Positions 18,867 through 26,760 of a stretch of DNA of 64,000 bases are shown here, piece after piece. The stretch is from positions 1 to 64,000 of the forward strand of contig JBGURP010000027.1 in NCBI GenBank assembly GCA_045132055.1, given 5' to 3'. A program made the translations under genes and the position numbers. The notes beneath the pieces are model-generated. The model made no database searches. It was not told the origin of the DNA and saw only the letters and a list, made by a program, of their open reading frames with translations. Within the stretch, counting starts at the first letter, position 1, and each line of letters begins with the position of its first letter. This DNA is from F23-D06 sp045132055. Its GTDB lineage: Bacteria; Bacteroidota; Bacteroidia; Bacteroidales; WCHB1-69.

Positions 18867-19361
18867 ATGATTATGAAAAAACATTTGTCATTTCATGTCT
18901 TTGTTATCTTTTTAGTTTTGAATATGTTCGTGTCTTGCATTCCGGAAATTATCACTCCTCCCACTCCTGAGGAGCCGGCAATTCCCAGTGGCAACGTCTC
19001 CACTCCAGACTGGCAGGTGTCTTCAGACTACGACTACAGCAGCAGCATGACTGTCATAGCCCAAGTGGATCTCACCCAGACTTATACGCTCACGCCTGAC
19101 GACTGGCAGCTTGACACCGCCGACCTGCTGGCCGCCTTTGCCGGCGATGAGTGCATCGGGGTATGTAAACCCGTCGATAGCCTCTTCTTCCTTTACATTA
19201 CCGCGCCCTCACAGGACAACGAAGACATCACACTCCGGTATTATTCCGCCCGCTTGCGCAATGTTTTCCAAGGCAATACAGTCCTTCAATTCGTGAACGG
19301 CGACCGCCTGGGGAGCGTTAACGACCCGCTCAAACCACTGTTTGAAGTATGGAGTGAATAG
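18867..19361 (+). CDS. Lipoprotein partner of the giant surface protein
   Basis: A 164-residue lipoprotein: lipobox FVSC with Cys24, then a Pro-rich linker and one globular module. That module (MTVIAQVDLTQ, DTADLLAAFAGDECIGVCKP, LRYYSARLRNVFQ) aligns in order with the giant protein segment near residue 2625 (MSLLGQVVVDG, DPNDIVVAIANRQVVGFQ, LQFYLWQASTGRIFG). It should sit in a membrane leaflet and is encoded 33 bases after the giant gene, so the two are probably co-expressed and act together. Its function is unknown. A terminator follows at 19396-19425. Confidence 0.8.
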   Translation: MIMKKHLSFHVFVIFLVLNMFVSCIPEIITPPTPEEPAIPSGNVSTPDWQVSSDYDYSSSMTVIAQVDLTQTYTLTPDDWQLDTADLLAAFAGDECIGVCKPVDSLFFLYITAPSQDNEDITLRYYSARLRNVFQGNTVLQFVNGDRLGSVNDPLKPLFEVWSE

Positions 19362-19395
19362 GTTTTTCAGATAGGGTAGGAGATATTCTAAAACA

Positions 19396-19425
19396 AAAGC
19401 GGCGATCCTTTCGGACCGCCGCTTT
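19396..19425. terminator. Bidirectional terminator between convergent genes
   Basis: AAAGCGGCG (19396-19404) and CGCCGCTTT (19417-19425) form a perfect 9-bp stem around a 12-base loop between the lipoprotein gene and the oxidoreductase operon. Confidence 0.7.
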
Positions 19426-19443
19426 CCATAACCGGAAAACCGA

Positions 19444-19995
19444 TTATAAGGTGTGATACGGTTTGAGAATGCCCTTGCCAATCTCCACAGCTTCCTCGTT
19501 CTTCGGAATGAGGTGGTGGTGACGCTCTGGCAAAGATTTCTGCAAGCCTTTGTGCAACATTTCCGGTGTCACGAGCGGTTTCACTGCGAGGAAGCCACCT
19601 AACACGATCATGTTGAACAATTTGGCAATACCCAACTCGTTGGCCTTGTCGGCGGCAGCAACTTGATAGATGTTGATGTCTTTACGAGTAGGATGGTTGG
19701 TGATACCGTTCGGGTCGTAAATCAACAGACCGCCAGGTTTCACTGAGGACTCGAATTTGTCCATGGACTGCTGATTCAGGATGATGGCGGTGTCGAACTG
19801 GTTAAGATAAGGAGAGCAAATACGCTCGTCGCTTAAGATAACGGTTACGTTAGACGTACCACCACGCATTTCAGGACCGTAGGAAGGAAGCCAGCTGACC
19901 TCCTTGTCTTGCATAATGCCGGCGTAAGCCAGGATCTTACCCATTGAGAGCACACCTTGACCGCCGAAGCCTGCTATAATTATTTCTTCTGTCAT
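19444..19995 (-). CDS. 2-oxoacid:ferredoxin oxidoreductase, gamma subunit
   Basis: A 183-residue gamma-type subunit of the pyruvate/2-oxoacid:ferredoxin oxidoreductase family (IIIAGFGGQGVLSMGKILAYAG at the start, SYGPEMRGGTSNVTVIL in the middle). In KOR/VOR enzymes this chain helps bind CoA. It is the last gene of the four-gene operon ferredoxin-alpha-beta-gamma, 21 bases after the beta gene. The operon resembles those annotated as 2-ketoisovalerate (VOR) or 2-oxoglutarate (KOR) oxidoreductase in Bacteroidales; sequence alone does not settle the substrate. Confidence 0.9.
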   Translation of the reverse strand: MTEEIIIAGFGGQGVLSMGKILAYAGIMQDKEVSWLPSYGPEMRGGTSNVTVILSDERICSPYLNQFDTAIILNQQSMDKFESSVKPGGLLIYDPNGITNHPTRKDINIYQVAAADKANELGIAKLFNMIVLGGFLAVKPLVTPEMLHKGLQKSLPERHHHLIPKNEEAVEIGKGILKPYHTL

Positions 19996-20016
19996 GTCTT
20001 TGTGAATTTTAGGTTA

Positions 20017-20859
20017 TTATTTTTTTCTCAATGAGAAGATGGTCTCATTCGGTTGATCGAATGTGCCGACTCTCTCGATGAATTTGGGATCGAACTTGCC
20101 GTCAACCTTCATGTCGCCCAGCGGGAAGTATTTGAGGGTGTTCTCTTCCATCCATTGGTTGGCTTGCACCGGAGTCATCTTCCAACCGGAGTTACAGTTG
20201 GAGGTCACTTCCACGAAGGAAACGCCCTTGTTGAGCTTCTGGTTTTCGAAGGCCATGCGGATGGCTTTCTTGCACTTGCGGGCGAGAGCGGGTGTATAGA
20301 CAGCCTGACGGGTCACGAAATAGGTGCCGGGCAGCTGTGCCAACATCTCGGTGAGGCGCATGGTGTGTCCCATGATTTTCGGATCACGGCCGTAAGGACA
20401 GGTCACGGTCTCCATACCCTCGAGGGTGGTGGGAGCCATCTGACCGCCGGTCATACCGTAGATACCGTTGTTGATGAAAATCATGGTGATGTTTTCACCA
20501 CGGTTGCAGGCGTGCATTACTTCTGCGCAACCGATGGATGCCAAGTCACCGTCGCCTTGGTATGAGAACACGAAGGTTTCGGGACGAAGGCGCTTGATGG
20601 CGGATGCGCACGCGGGAGCGCGGCCGTGGGCGGCTTCCACGAAGTCCACGTCAAAATAGTTGTATGCCAACACAGAACAGCCGACCGGGGAGATACCGAT
20701 GACATTGTTCTGGATGCCCATTTCCTCAATCACTTCAGCGATGATTCTGTGAACGACGCCGTGACCGCAACCTGGGCAATAGTGCATCGTTGCATCCGTG
20801 AGAACTGGAGTGCGTTTGTACACTAAATTTTCGGGTTTGATTATATCTTCTCTTGTCAT
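20017..20859 (-). CDS. 2-oxoacid:ferredoxin oxidoreductase, TPP-binding beta subunit
   Basis: A 280-residue subunit with CPGCGHGVVHRII near residue 28. The TPP/Mg motif starts GDGDLASIGCAEVMHA and continues to INNGIYGMTGGQMAPTT. It carries thiamine diphosphate and, in this family, a 4Fe-4S cluster. It decarboxylates a 2-oxoacid oxidatively to acyl-CoA, passing electrons to ferredoxin. It lies between the alpha and gamma genes with gaps of 18 and 21 bases. The enzyme is oxygen-sensitive, which fits an anaerobe. Confidence 0.93.
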   Translation of the reverse strand: MTREDIIKPENLVYKRTPVLTDATMHYCPGCGHGVVHRIIAEVIEEMGIQNNVIGISPVGCSVLAYNYFDVDFVEAAHGRAPACASAIKRLRPETFVFSYQGDGDLASIGCAEVMHACNRGENITMIFINNGIYGMTGGQMAPTTLEGMETVTCPYGRDPKIMGHTMRLTEMLAQLPGTYFVTRQAVYTPALARKCKKAIRMAFENQKLNKGVSFVEVTSNCNSGWKMTPVQANQWMEENTLKYFPLGDMKVDGKFDPKFIERVGTFDQPNETIFSLRKK

Positions 20860-20877
20860 AATTTCAAATACATTAAA

Positions 20878-21972
20878 TTATTTAATCATTTTTTTCAAAG
20901 CGTCCAGAATCTCGACAGGAGTCGGGATGACACCGCCGTAACGGCCGAAGTGCTCAACAGGCACGTTGCAGCCAACAGCCAGCTTCACGTCTTCGATCAT
21001 CTGACCGGCGTTCATCTCCACGCTGAGGATCTTCTTCATGCGACCACCGATTTCGGCAACTGCCTTGGTCGGGAACGGCCACAGCGTGATGGGGCGCACC
21101 AAACCGACCTTGATGCCTTCGGCGCGGGCCAGCTCGATGGACTTCATGCAAATACGGGCTGCGGAGCCGTAAGCGACAAACAGATATTCGGCGTCATCAC
21201 ATTGGATGGCCTCATAACGGGCGTCTTCCTCTTCGCATTTTCTGTATTTGGCCTGGATTCTGTCGTTGATGGCCTCTTGCTTGAGAGCTTCAAGTTCAAG
21301 AGAAGTGACAATTCTGTGTTTGCCTGTAGAACGATGTCCTGTGGCAGCCCACGGACAGGTCTTCTCAATATATTCGTCCGTCCAGCGCGGTTTGTAGTCG
21401 TCAACCATGACTTTCTCCATCACCTGGCCGATGACACCATCGGAAAGGATGGCGACAGGGTTTCTGTATTTGAATGCCAAGTCGAAGCCGAGTTCCACGA
21501 AGTCGTACATTTCCTGCACGGAAGCGGGAGCCAGCGTAATCAGACGGTAGTCGCCGTGACCACCGCCCTTGGTGGTCTGGAAGTAGTCAGACTGGGAAGG
21601 TTGGATAGTACCGAGGCCTGGGCCGCCGCGCACCACGTTCACGCACAATGCGGGAAGCTCTGCGCCTGCGATGTAGGACAAACCCTCCTGCATCAGGGAG
21701 AAACCAGGAGAAGAGGAGGAGGTCATGACGCGCTTGCCAGTGGATGCGCCAGCATAAACCATGTTGATGGATGCCAGCTCGCTTTCTGCTTGCAGCACTG
21801 CCATGCCAGTGTAGGCCGGGGAATTCGGGTCGTATGGTCTTTCTGCCATAAGGTGCTCCAGCACCTCAGATTGCGGCGTAATAGGATAACCAAAGTAGCC
21901 GTCGCAGCCACAACGGATGGCTGCCTCAGCAATGGCTTGGTTTCCCTTCATTAATACTAATTCTTTTGCCAT
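20878..21972 (-). CDS. 2-oxoacid:ferredoxin oxidoreductase, alpha subunit (VorB/KorA type)
   Basis: A 364-residue alpha subunit. Its features are MKGNQAIAEAAIRCGCDGYF, GYPITPQSEVLEHL, QAESELASINMVYAGASTGK and the serine-rich TSSSSPGFSLMQEG loop of the pyrimidine-binding domain. A C-terminal transketolase-like domain ends in VEHFGRYGGVIPTP. Bacteroidales homologues are usually labelled 3-methyl-2-oxobutanoate dehydrogenase subunit VorB, so branched-chain 2-oxoacids are likely substrates, with 2-oxoglutarate as the alternative. The gene follows the ferredoxin subunit gene by 50 bases. Confidence 0.92.
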   Translation of the reverse strand: MAKELVLMKGNQAIAEAAIRCGCDGYFGYPITPQSEVLEHLMAERPYDPNSPAYTGMAVLQAESELASINMVYAGASTGKRVMTSSSSPGFSLMQEGLSYIAGAELPALCVNVVRGGPGLGTIQPSQSDYFQTTKGGGHGDYRLITLAPASVQEMYDFVELGFDLAFKYRNPVAILSDGVIGQVMEKVMVDDYKPRWTDEYIEKTCPWAATGHRSTGKHRIVTSLELEALKQEAINDRIQAKYRKCEEEDARYEAIQCDDAEYLFVAYGSAARICMKSIELARAEGIKVGLVRPITLWPFPTKAVAEIGGRMKKILSVEMNAGQMIEDVKLAVGCNVPVEHFGRYGGVIPTPVEILDALKKMIK

Positions 21973-22022
21973 TTTGATAGTGATTTAATTAATTGTTGTT
22001 TGAATTCTACGATTGGATGGGA

Positions 22023-22253
22023 TTAGTCGACTTTTGCGCGATAAACTTCGATGACGCCGTCAGGGCAGATCACTGCACAGCTTGCACAGCCGATGCAGGC
22101 ATCCTCGTTGACCATCTCCAAATAGTTGTAACCCTTTGCGTTAACCTTCTTGGAAAGCGCGATGCAGGCAGGTTTTTGCGGACATCCGGTAATACAGACC
22201 GCACAACCCTTACACTTTTCAGTGTCAATGATTAAAGCTCCTTTAAATGCCAT
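22023..22253 (-). CDS. 2x4Fe-4S ferredoxin, delta subunit of the oxidoreductase
   Basis: A 76-residue ferredoxin with two cluster motifs, CKGCAVCITGCPQ near residue 14 and CIGCASCAVICPD near residue 52. The spacing inside the first motif region is extended, as in delta subunits of 2-oxoacid oxidoreductases. It is the first gene of the operon and passes electrons from the TPP subunit. The -7 box at 22321-22328 gives a leader of about 60 bases. Confidence 0.9.
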   Translation of the reverse strand: MAFKGALIIDTEKCKGCAVCITGCPQKPACIALSKKVNAKGYNYLEMVNEDACIGCASCAVICPDGVIEVYRAKVD

Positions 22254-22320
22254 AATTTTTGAATTTAACTAGTTATTAATTATTAAGTTGTTTGTTGTCG
22301 TCTCTGATTTTTCAGGGTGG

Positions 22321-22328
22321 CAAATGTA
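22321..22328 (-). promoter_or_regulatory. Bacteroidota -7 promoter box of the oxidoreductase operon
   Basis: TACATTTG on the minus strand, 67 bases upstream of the ferredoxin subunit ATG. Confidence 0.5.
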
Positions 22329-22410
22329 CGAATTTTTTTTGTATTATATATGTAATATTTACATAGAAAATAATTTTAATGCAGCAGCTGGCAGGAATCA
22401 AAAAAAAGTG

Positions 22411-22418
22411 TATTTTTG
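22411..22418 (+). promoter_or_regulatory. Bacteroidota -7 promoter box of tRNA-Ala
   Basis: TATTTTTG, 15 bases upstream of the first base of the tRNA. Confidence 0.55.
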
Positions 22419-22433
22419 CAGCCGTTAACTGAT

Positions 22434-22507
22434 GGGGCATTAGCTCAGTTGGCTAGAGTGTCTGACTGGCAGTCAGGAGGTCACGGGTCCGACTCCCGTA
22501 TGCTCCA
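22434..22507 (+). tRNA. tRNA-Ala (anticodon GGC)
   Basis: A complete cloverleaf: acceptor GGGGCAT/ATGCTCC, including the G3-U70 pair that marks alanine tRNAs. The anticodon stem TCTGA/TCAGG holds loop CTGGCAG (anticodon GGC), and the T-arm is CGGGTCCGACTCCCG. CCA is not encoded. It is flanked by its own -7 box and a strong terminator. Confidence 0.95.
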
Positions 22508-22517
22508 CGAAACCAAA

Positions 22518-22548
22518 ACGCTTACTGTTCGCAGTGAGCGTTTTTTTT
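22518..22548 (+). terminator. Rho-independent terminator of tRNA-Ala
   Basis: Stem ACGCTTACTG/CAGTGAGCGT (10 bp, one G-U) with a TTCG tetraloop and eight T. Confidence 0.9.
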
Positions 22549-22567
22549 AAGGTATTCCGATTCTTGA

Positions 22568-22608
22568 TATTACCACCCCAGCCTGTGGCTACCCCTTCTA
22601 AAATAGAA
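22568..22608 (+). repeat. Dispersed 41-bp hairpin repeat, copy A
   Basis: Matches the reverse complement of 28146-28186 at 35 of 41 positions. It contains a TTCTA-AAA-TAGAA inverted repeat, extended here by flanking GGCTACCC and GGGTAGTC. It lies just after the tRNA-Ala terminator. Its nature (MITE-like, RNA element or attachment remnant) is unknown. Confidence 0.65.
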
Positions 22609-22661
22609 TGGGTAGTCTTGGGTGTCGGTACGTATGGGCAACTTAGTATAATATTTCCAAC

Positions 22662-22689
22662 AAAAAAACGCCCGCGTTTCCACAGGCGT
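22662..22689 (-). terminator. Rho-independent terminator of tRNA-Val
   Basis: On the minus strand ACGCCTGTG-GAAA-CGCGGGCGT forms a 9-bp stem with two G-U pairs and a GAAA loop, followed by seven T. Confidence 0.85.
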
Positions 22690-22700
22690 CATTTTCAAGT

Positions 22701-22778
22701 TGGTGGGAACAACAAGATTCGAACTTGTGACCCCCTGCTTGTAAGGCAGGTGCTCTGAACCAGCTGAGCTATGCTCCC
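22701..22778 (-). tRNA. tRNA-Val (anticodon TAC), CCA encoded
   Basis: Acceptor GGGAGCA/TGTTCCC, D-arm with AGCTCAGCTGGT, anticodon stem CCTGC/GCAGG around CTTACAA (anticodon TAC), T-arm ACAAGTTCGAATCTTGT, discriminator A and an encoded CCA. A -7 box lies upstream at 22795-22802. Confidence 0.95.
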
Positions 22779-22794
22779 TTGCTTAAAAGCGCTG

Positions 22795-22802
22795 CAAAGA
22801 TA
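22795..22802 (-). promoter_or_regulatory. Bacteroidota -7 promoter box of tRNA-Val
   Basis: TATCTTTG on the minus strand, 16 bases upstream of the tRNA 5' end. Confidence 0.55.
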
Positions 22803-22866
22803 GTCTTTTTTCTCTTAACAGCGTTTTTAATAGCTTATTTTTTATTTTGCTTTGATTTTCAGCTTA

Positions 22867-23463
22867 TTACAATTGAACGCCTGCGCAAATGTTGATGTAT
22901 TGCGGGTGCTTGCCATCCTTGTTTTGGAAGAATTTATGGATGGAATAACGATAATTGACACCCAATACGATAGGCCCGAACTTTATGTCAAAGCCGGTGG
23001 TGACCAGCACAGGATTGGTCGTGAGATTCTGCATGCTGAATCCGATGTTGTTGTCCTTCACCTTGACAAGAGGTTGGTAGATGACACCGGCGTAGGGCAG
23101 GAATGCAACCGATCTGCTCAGATCAATATTTCCCACGATTTTGACCGGAACCTGCAGATAATGCAACTTGACGCGCTGATCGCGATACAGGGCAGAAGTG
23201 TCGGATGTCAATAAGTCGAAGTCGCATTTGTAGAAGGCGTATCCAAAGCCAACCTCCGCGTACACGTACTTGCCCGCACGGAAAAAGATACCGAAGTCTG
23301 CATTGCGCAGACCGCTCAGATAATCTCCATTGTTCGAATAATTCCGCTCCACCGGGAAGCTGGTGCCGACTTTAAAACCATATTGATACCATTTCTGTGC
23401 GGAGACAGAAGCGATGCTTGTTGCCAACAGAGCAAGCAATAAAATCTTTTTCATCATATTCAT
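22867..23463 (-). CDS. Outer-membrane beta-barrel protein
   Basis: A 198-residue protein with a signal peptide (about 1-22, ending SVSAQ). It has alternating amphipathic strands of a small porin-like barrel (KWYQYGFKVGTSF, FFRAGKYVYAEVGFGYAFY, PIVLGVNYRYS) and ends in the aromatic/hydrophobic C-terminus CAGVQL. Such barrels sit in the outer membrane; no specific role is visible. Its ATG overlaps the stop of pth by ATGA, so it is translationally coupled to the operon. Starts at the third or fourth Met are also possible. Confidence 0.8.
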   Translation of the reverse strand: MNMMKKILLLALLATSIASVSAQKWYQYGFKVGTSFPVERNYSNNGDYLSGLRNADFGIFFRAGKYVYAEVGFGYAFYKCDFDLLTSDTSALYRDQRVKLHYLQVPVKIVGNIDLSRSVAFLPYAGVIYQPLVKVKDNNIGFSMQNLTTNPVLVTTGFDIKFGPIVLGVNYRYSIHKFFQNKDGKHPQYINICAGVQL

Positions 23464-24074
23464 TGTTCTGATTTTTCTTGTTCTTTTTCTTTATTTGGAC
23501 TGTTTTGGGTGTTGAACTGGTTCATGGTGCGTTGTAATCCGGCTGTGGCAAACGACAGGCACGCTTCGGCGGCCTGCTCAATGCAAGGCTCCACGAGCTT
23601 GAGCTCTTCGCTGTCAAAACGCCCCAACACATAGTCGATCTGGTATCCTTGCGCGAAATTCTTGCCAATGCCACAGCGCAGGCGCGGGAAGTTGCCGTTC
23701 CCCAGCATATCTATTATATTGTTGAGCCCGTTGTGCGAGCCACCACCGCCCTTGGGCTTGATCTTGAAACTGCCGACCGGCAAATCCAGATCATCGCATA
23801 TCACCATGCAGTGGTCAGCGGGCACGTCCTCGCCCGTAAGCCAGTATTTGACCGCTTTGCCGCTCAGGTTCATGTACGTGGTGGGCATCAGCATCACCAG
23901 AGTGCGGCCCTTGTACATGGCACGTGCCACATAGGCTAACTTGTCCGTCTTGAATTCCGCGCCCAACTTCTTGGCCAAGGCATTTACGACTTCAAAACCG
24001 TAGTTGTGACGCGTTCCGGCGTATTTCTGCTCGGCATTGCCCAAACCTACTATCAAATACTTCTTGTCATTCAT
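23460..24074 (-). CDS. pth: Peptidyl-tRNA hydrolase
   Basis: A 204-residue Pth-family esterase that frees tRNA from stalled peptidyl-tRNA. Catalytic-site residues are present: N13 in VGLGNAEQKY, H23 in GTRHNYGF and the Asp in CDDLDLPVG. The PKGGGGSHNGL loop is intact. The enzyme is normally about 190 residues; the C-terminus carries a short charged Asn/Glu/Lys tail. The start overlaps the 3' end of rsmD by 8 bases, showing a tight operon. Confidence 0.97.
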   Translation of the reverse strand: MNDKKYLIVGLGNAEQKYAGTRHNYGFEVVNALAKKLGAEFKTDKLAYVARAMYKGRTLVMLMPTTYMNLSGKAVKYWLTGEDVPADHCMVICDDLDLPVGSFKIKPKGGGGSHNGLNNIIDMLGNGNFPRLRCGIGKNFAQGYQIDYVLGRFDSEELKLVEPCIEQAAEACLSFATAGLQRTMNQFNTQNSPNKEKEQEKSEQ

Positions 24075-24636
24075 CTTCCACCTCCTTTCCTTCTTCCTCG
24101 GTCATGTTGACAAAAAAGGTGAAGTTCACTTTCCCGTAATTGCGATGCTGATAGAAATGCTCATTTTCGGAGAAATCATGCTCGCGCGAGTGCTCCAGCA
24201 CCAGCCATCCGTCCGGATTCAATAATTCATTATCGAAGACATTCTTGATGATCTTATCGATGTTCTCCATCTGGTAGGGAGGATCGGCAAAGATGATGTC
24301 GAATTTCTGCCGGCAGGCGGCTGTGTATGCGAAGGCATCTTGACGTATTACCGCCATGTTCTGGTATTGAAGCTTTTCAATGGTCTTTTTGATGAAATTC
24401 GTGCAACGTTGGTCGGAATCCACGGCAATGACAGACACGGCGCCGCGCGAGGCAAATTCGTAGGCTATGTTGCCCGTGCCCGAGAACAAATCCAGTACCT
24501 TCACACGGTCAAAGTAGAAATAGTTGTTCAAGATGTTGAACAAACTCTCTTTCCCCATGTCCGTGGTCGGTCTTACCGGTAGGTTGTCGGGGGCAATAAT
24601 CTGCCTGCCTCTGTTCTTGCCGCTGATGATTCTCAT
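24067..24636 (-). CDS. rsmD: 16S rRNA (guanine966-N2)-methyltransferase RsmD
   Basis: A 189-residue class I methyltransferase. The start MRIISGKNRGR and the DKxRE/ESLFNIL-type region (VRPTTDMGKESLFNIL) are characteristic. SAM motif DLFSGTG is at 49-55 and the catalytic DPPY at 118-121. It methylates G966 of 16S rRNA during small-subunit assembly. It lies 4 bases after the DUF3822 gene and overlaps pth. Confidence 0.95.
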   Translation of the reverse strand: MRIISGKNRGRQIIAPDNLPVRPTTDMGKESLFNILNNYFYFDRVKVLDLFSGTGNIAYEFASRGAVSVIAVDSDQRCTNFIKKTIEKLQYQNMAVIRQDAFAYTAACRQKFDIIFADPPYQMENIDKIIKNVFDNELLNPDGWLVLEHSREHDFSENEHFYQHRNYGKVNFTFFVNMTEEEGKEVEDE

Positions 24637-24640
24637 GATA

Positions 24641-25327
24641 TTACAGGATTACGACGTTCTGATGGTATTTCTTCAGCAAATCGTTGAGTTTCTTGTTGTT
24701 GTCGCTGAAATATTGCACAAAAAGAGTGGGGGAGGCGAGCCCGAACTGCTGCATGCAGTTCAAGGTGTAATACAGGATGTCCACGTTCTCGGTGCGGGTG
24801 AGCCGGTTCACGAAAGAGGGCTCGCCGCCGTGCATAGCCATCACATCCACATAATGCTCGTTGATGGAGAGCAATACTGCCTCTTTTTCGCCTTTTTCAC
24901 TCAGAAAACGATACAGCATAGTGCCTTCGCTGGTGAAATGTGGAATGCACGGCAACTGGTTGACAGTGTCATACTCGTTCTGCGTGAGGAAATAAAGGGA
25001 GCGGTAGTGCCCCAACTGGTCGCTGAAATGCTGGCCATAGTGCGTGAGGTCGAACTGCATGCTCAGGTAATCCTTCGCCTTGCTGTCGTCATATATCACA
25101 TCCGGCACAAGCATGGGTACGTGCGTGCCCACGATGACATCAACCGGCTGCATGTCAGCGGCATCCATTCCGAAAAACTCGGGAGCGATGGTGGTTAACA
25201 ATACGTTTTCACCGGCAGGATAGTCTTTGCGCACCATCTTGCCATTCTCACTTTGTTTAAAAAGTGAAAATCCATCCGGGGTCAGCCGAATGGATTTTTT
25301 ATAATAAGTAGATATGAATGTGTCCAT
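24641..25327 (-). CDS. DUF3822-family protein
   Basis: A 228-residue protein of the Bacteroidota-specific DUF3822 family (start MDTFISTYYKKSIRLTPDGF, later SINEHYVDVMAMHGGEPSFVN). The family has an actin/ASKHA-like look but no established function. It is consistently found near rsmD in Bacteroidota, as here. The open frame starts at 25342, but that overlaps the previous gene; the ATG at 25327 falls 5 bases after its stop and matches the family start. Confidence 0.85.
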   Translation of the reverse strand: MDTFISTYYKKSIRLTPDGFSLFKQSENGKMVRKDYPAGENVLLTTIAPEFFGMDAADMQPVDVIVGTHVPMLVPDVIYDDSKAKDYLSMQFDLTHYGQHFSDQLGHYRSLYFLTQNEYDTVNQLPCIPHFTSEGTMLYRFLSEKGEKEAVLLSINEHYVDVMAMHGGEPSFVNRLTRTENVDILYYTLNCMQQFGLASPTLFVQYFSDNNKKLNDLLKKYHQNVVIL

Positions 25328-25332
25328 TTTGA

Positions 25333-26010
25333 TTATTCCCAACTACCTGCTGTGCTGGCTTCAGTGAGGGAGCCCATGTAGATGTCACCGTATTGTGACT
25401 TGTATTGGTCTTCTTCTGCCAGGTTGTTATAGAAAATCTTGTTCCAGAATTTGCTGAACACGCCAGCGTTCTCCGGAGTAATGCTTCTGTCCATGTTGAC
25501 AAGGATCTGGTCTAATGAGACATCAATTCTGTAAACCGGAATCTCATACGTTTTAGAAGCAATTGAACCCGTCTGGATTTCATATTTCTCCTTGTCGCTG
25601 TAAGGAATGTATTGGAAATTCTTGAAGTTCTCGCGGGTAAGGTTGGGGTCCAGCTCAAGCATCTTGTCAATAGCGGGGATCTTGACGATCTGTTTCTTGA
25701 TGAGGCCCAATTTGAATGCCTGTTCCTGGCTCATGGTGTCAGGGAAGTTACCAACGGTCTTTTCCACTTCCACTTGGCCGTTGTTGACGAAATCCACCAG
25801 CGAGTCGATGTCGGAGGCGTAAACCTTGAACACGTTCTTGTAGATGGTCTGCGCGCAGCGGATGGTCTTCAGGTTATCGACATTGAGTGTTTTGCGGTCC
25901 TCGTAGGTTTGTCTGAATTTTTCCGGACGCATGATGCTTCTGGCGGCAAAAATGGCCAAAACAACAACGATGAGGACTAATAGTGTACTGATTAAAGCTC
26001 TGGTCTTCAT
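25333..26010 (-). CDS. Single-pass membrane-anchored protein, unknown
   Basis: A 225-residue protein with one N-terminal hydrophobic segment (residues 5-24) and a soluble, probably periplasmic, remainder rich in Lys, Asp and aromatic residues. No catalytic motif was recognised; similar proteins precede DUF3822/rsmD in Bacteroidales. It is the first gene of the operon running through the beta-barrel gene, with a -7 box at 26059-26066. Confidence 0.75.
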   Translation of the reverse strand: MKTRALISTLLVLIVVVLAIFAARSIMRPEKFRQTYEDRKTLNVDNLKTIRCAQTIYKNVFKVYASDIDSLVDFVNNGQVEVEKTVGNFPDTMSQEQAFKLGLIKKQIVKIPAIDKMLELDPNLTRENFKNFQYIPYSDKEKYEIQTGSIASKTYEIPVYRIDVSLDQILVNMDRSITPENAGVFSKFWNKIFYNNLAEEDQYKSQYGDIYMGSLTEASTAGSWE

Positions 26011-26058
26011 AACTTTTATATGTTTTTATTTCTTATTTACCATTGTAAAAATTGCAGG

Positions 26059-26066
26059 CAAAAGTA
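26059..26066 (-). promoter_or_regulatory. Bacteroidota -7 promoter box
   Basis: TACTTTTG on the minus strand, 48 bases upstream of the first gene of the rsmD-pth operon. Confidence 0.5.
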
Positions 26067-26124
26067 GTAAAAAAAAAGATTGGTTTCACCGCCTTTGAAA
26101 AAAAATATGAAACGGGCTCATTTT

Positions 26125-26760
26125 TCAGAAGGTGATGCGGTGAATTCCAGACTCGTAACGCACCTCCAAAATCCGTTTGATACGCTCGTAATCTTCTGTG
26201 TTTCTGACGAAATCAAGCTTGGCTGTCTCTAACAGAAGAATAGGGATGGTGGCGTGTTGCTTGAAATAGGAGATGTAGCTGTCCTGGATGTTGTTCAGAT
26301 ACTCTGCGGTGATATCCTTCTCGTACTCGCGCCCCCGTGCTGCAATGTTCCGCAACAGATGCTCGGCATCATTATATAAATATAGTATGAGCTCCGGCTT
26401 GGGCAGGAATGACGATATGGTGTCGAACACGTTCTTATACAGGTTGTATTCGTCGGTCAGCAGGTTGTTCTTGGAGAAAATGATGCACTTGTCGATGAAA
26501 TAGTCGCCGATGACCAGGTCAGTGAACAGGTCACGCGCCGAAAGCAAGGTCTTCAGCTGCTGGTAACGGTCCATCAGGAAGGTCATCTCCACGGGAAATG
26601 AGTAGTGCAGCGGGTCCTTGTAGAATTTGGGCAGAAAGGGATTGTCGGCGAAACGCTCCAGCACAAGCTCGGCGTTGTAATCCTGCGCCAGCATCTTGGT
26701 GAGGGTGGTCTTGCCCGCCCCGATACAACCTTCTACTACTATGTAATTATATGGAATCAT
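26125..26760 (-). CDS. Deoxynucleoside kinase
   Basis: A 211-residue kinase of the deoxyadenosine/deoxycytidine kinase family. P-loop GCIGAGKT lies at residues 11-18. It also carries the substrate-site ERFADNPFLPKFY, the DRY motif in MDRYQQL and the lid-like Arg region NIAARGREYE. It phosphorylates deoxynucleosides with ATP in salvage. The start overlaps the repeat-extended 3' end of folK by 14 bases. Confidence 0.92.
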   Translation of the reverse strand: MIPYNYIVVEGCIGAGKTTLTKMLAQDYNAELVLERFADNPFLPKFYKDPLHYSFPVEMTFLMDRYQQLKTLLSARDLFTDLVIGDYFIDKCIIFSKNNLLTDEYNLYKNVFDTISSFLPKPELILYLYNDAEHLLRNIAARGREYEKDITAEYLNNIQDSYISYFKQHATIPILLLETAKLDFVRNTEDYERIKRILEVRYESGIHRITF

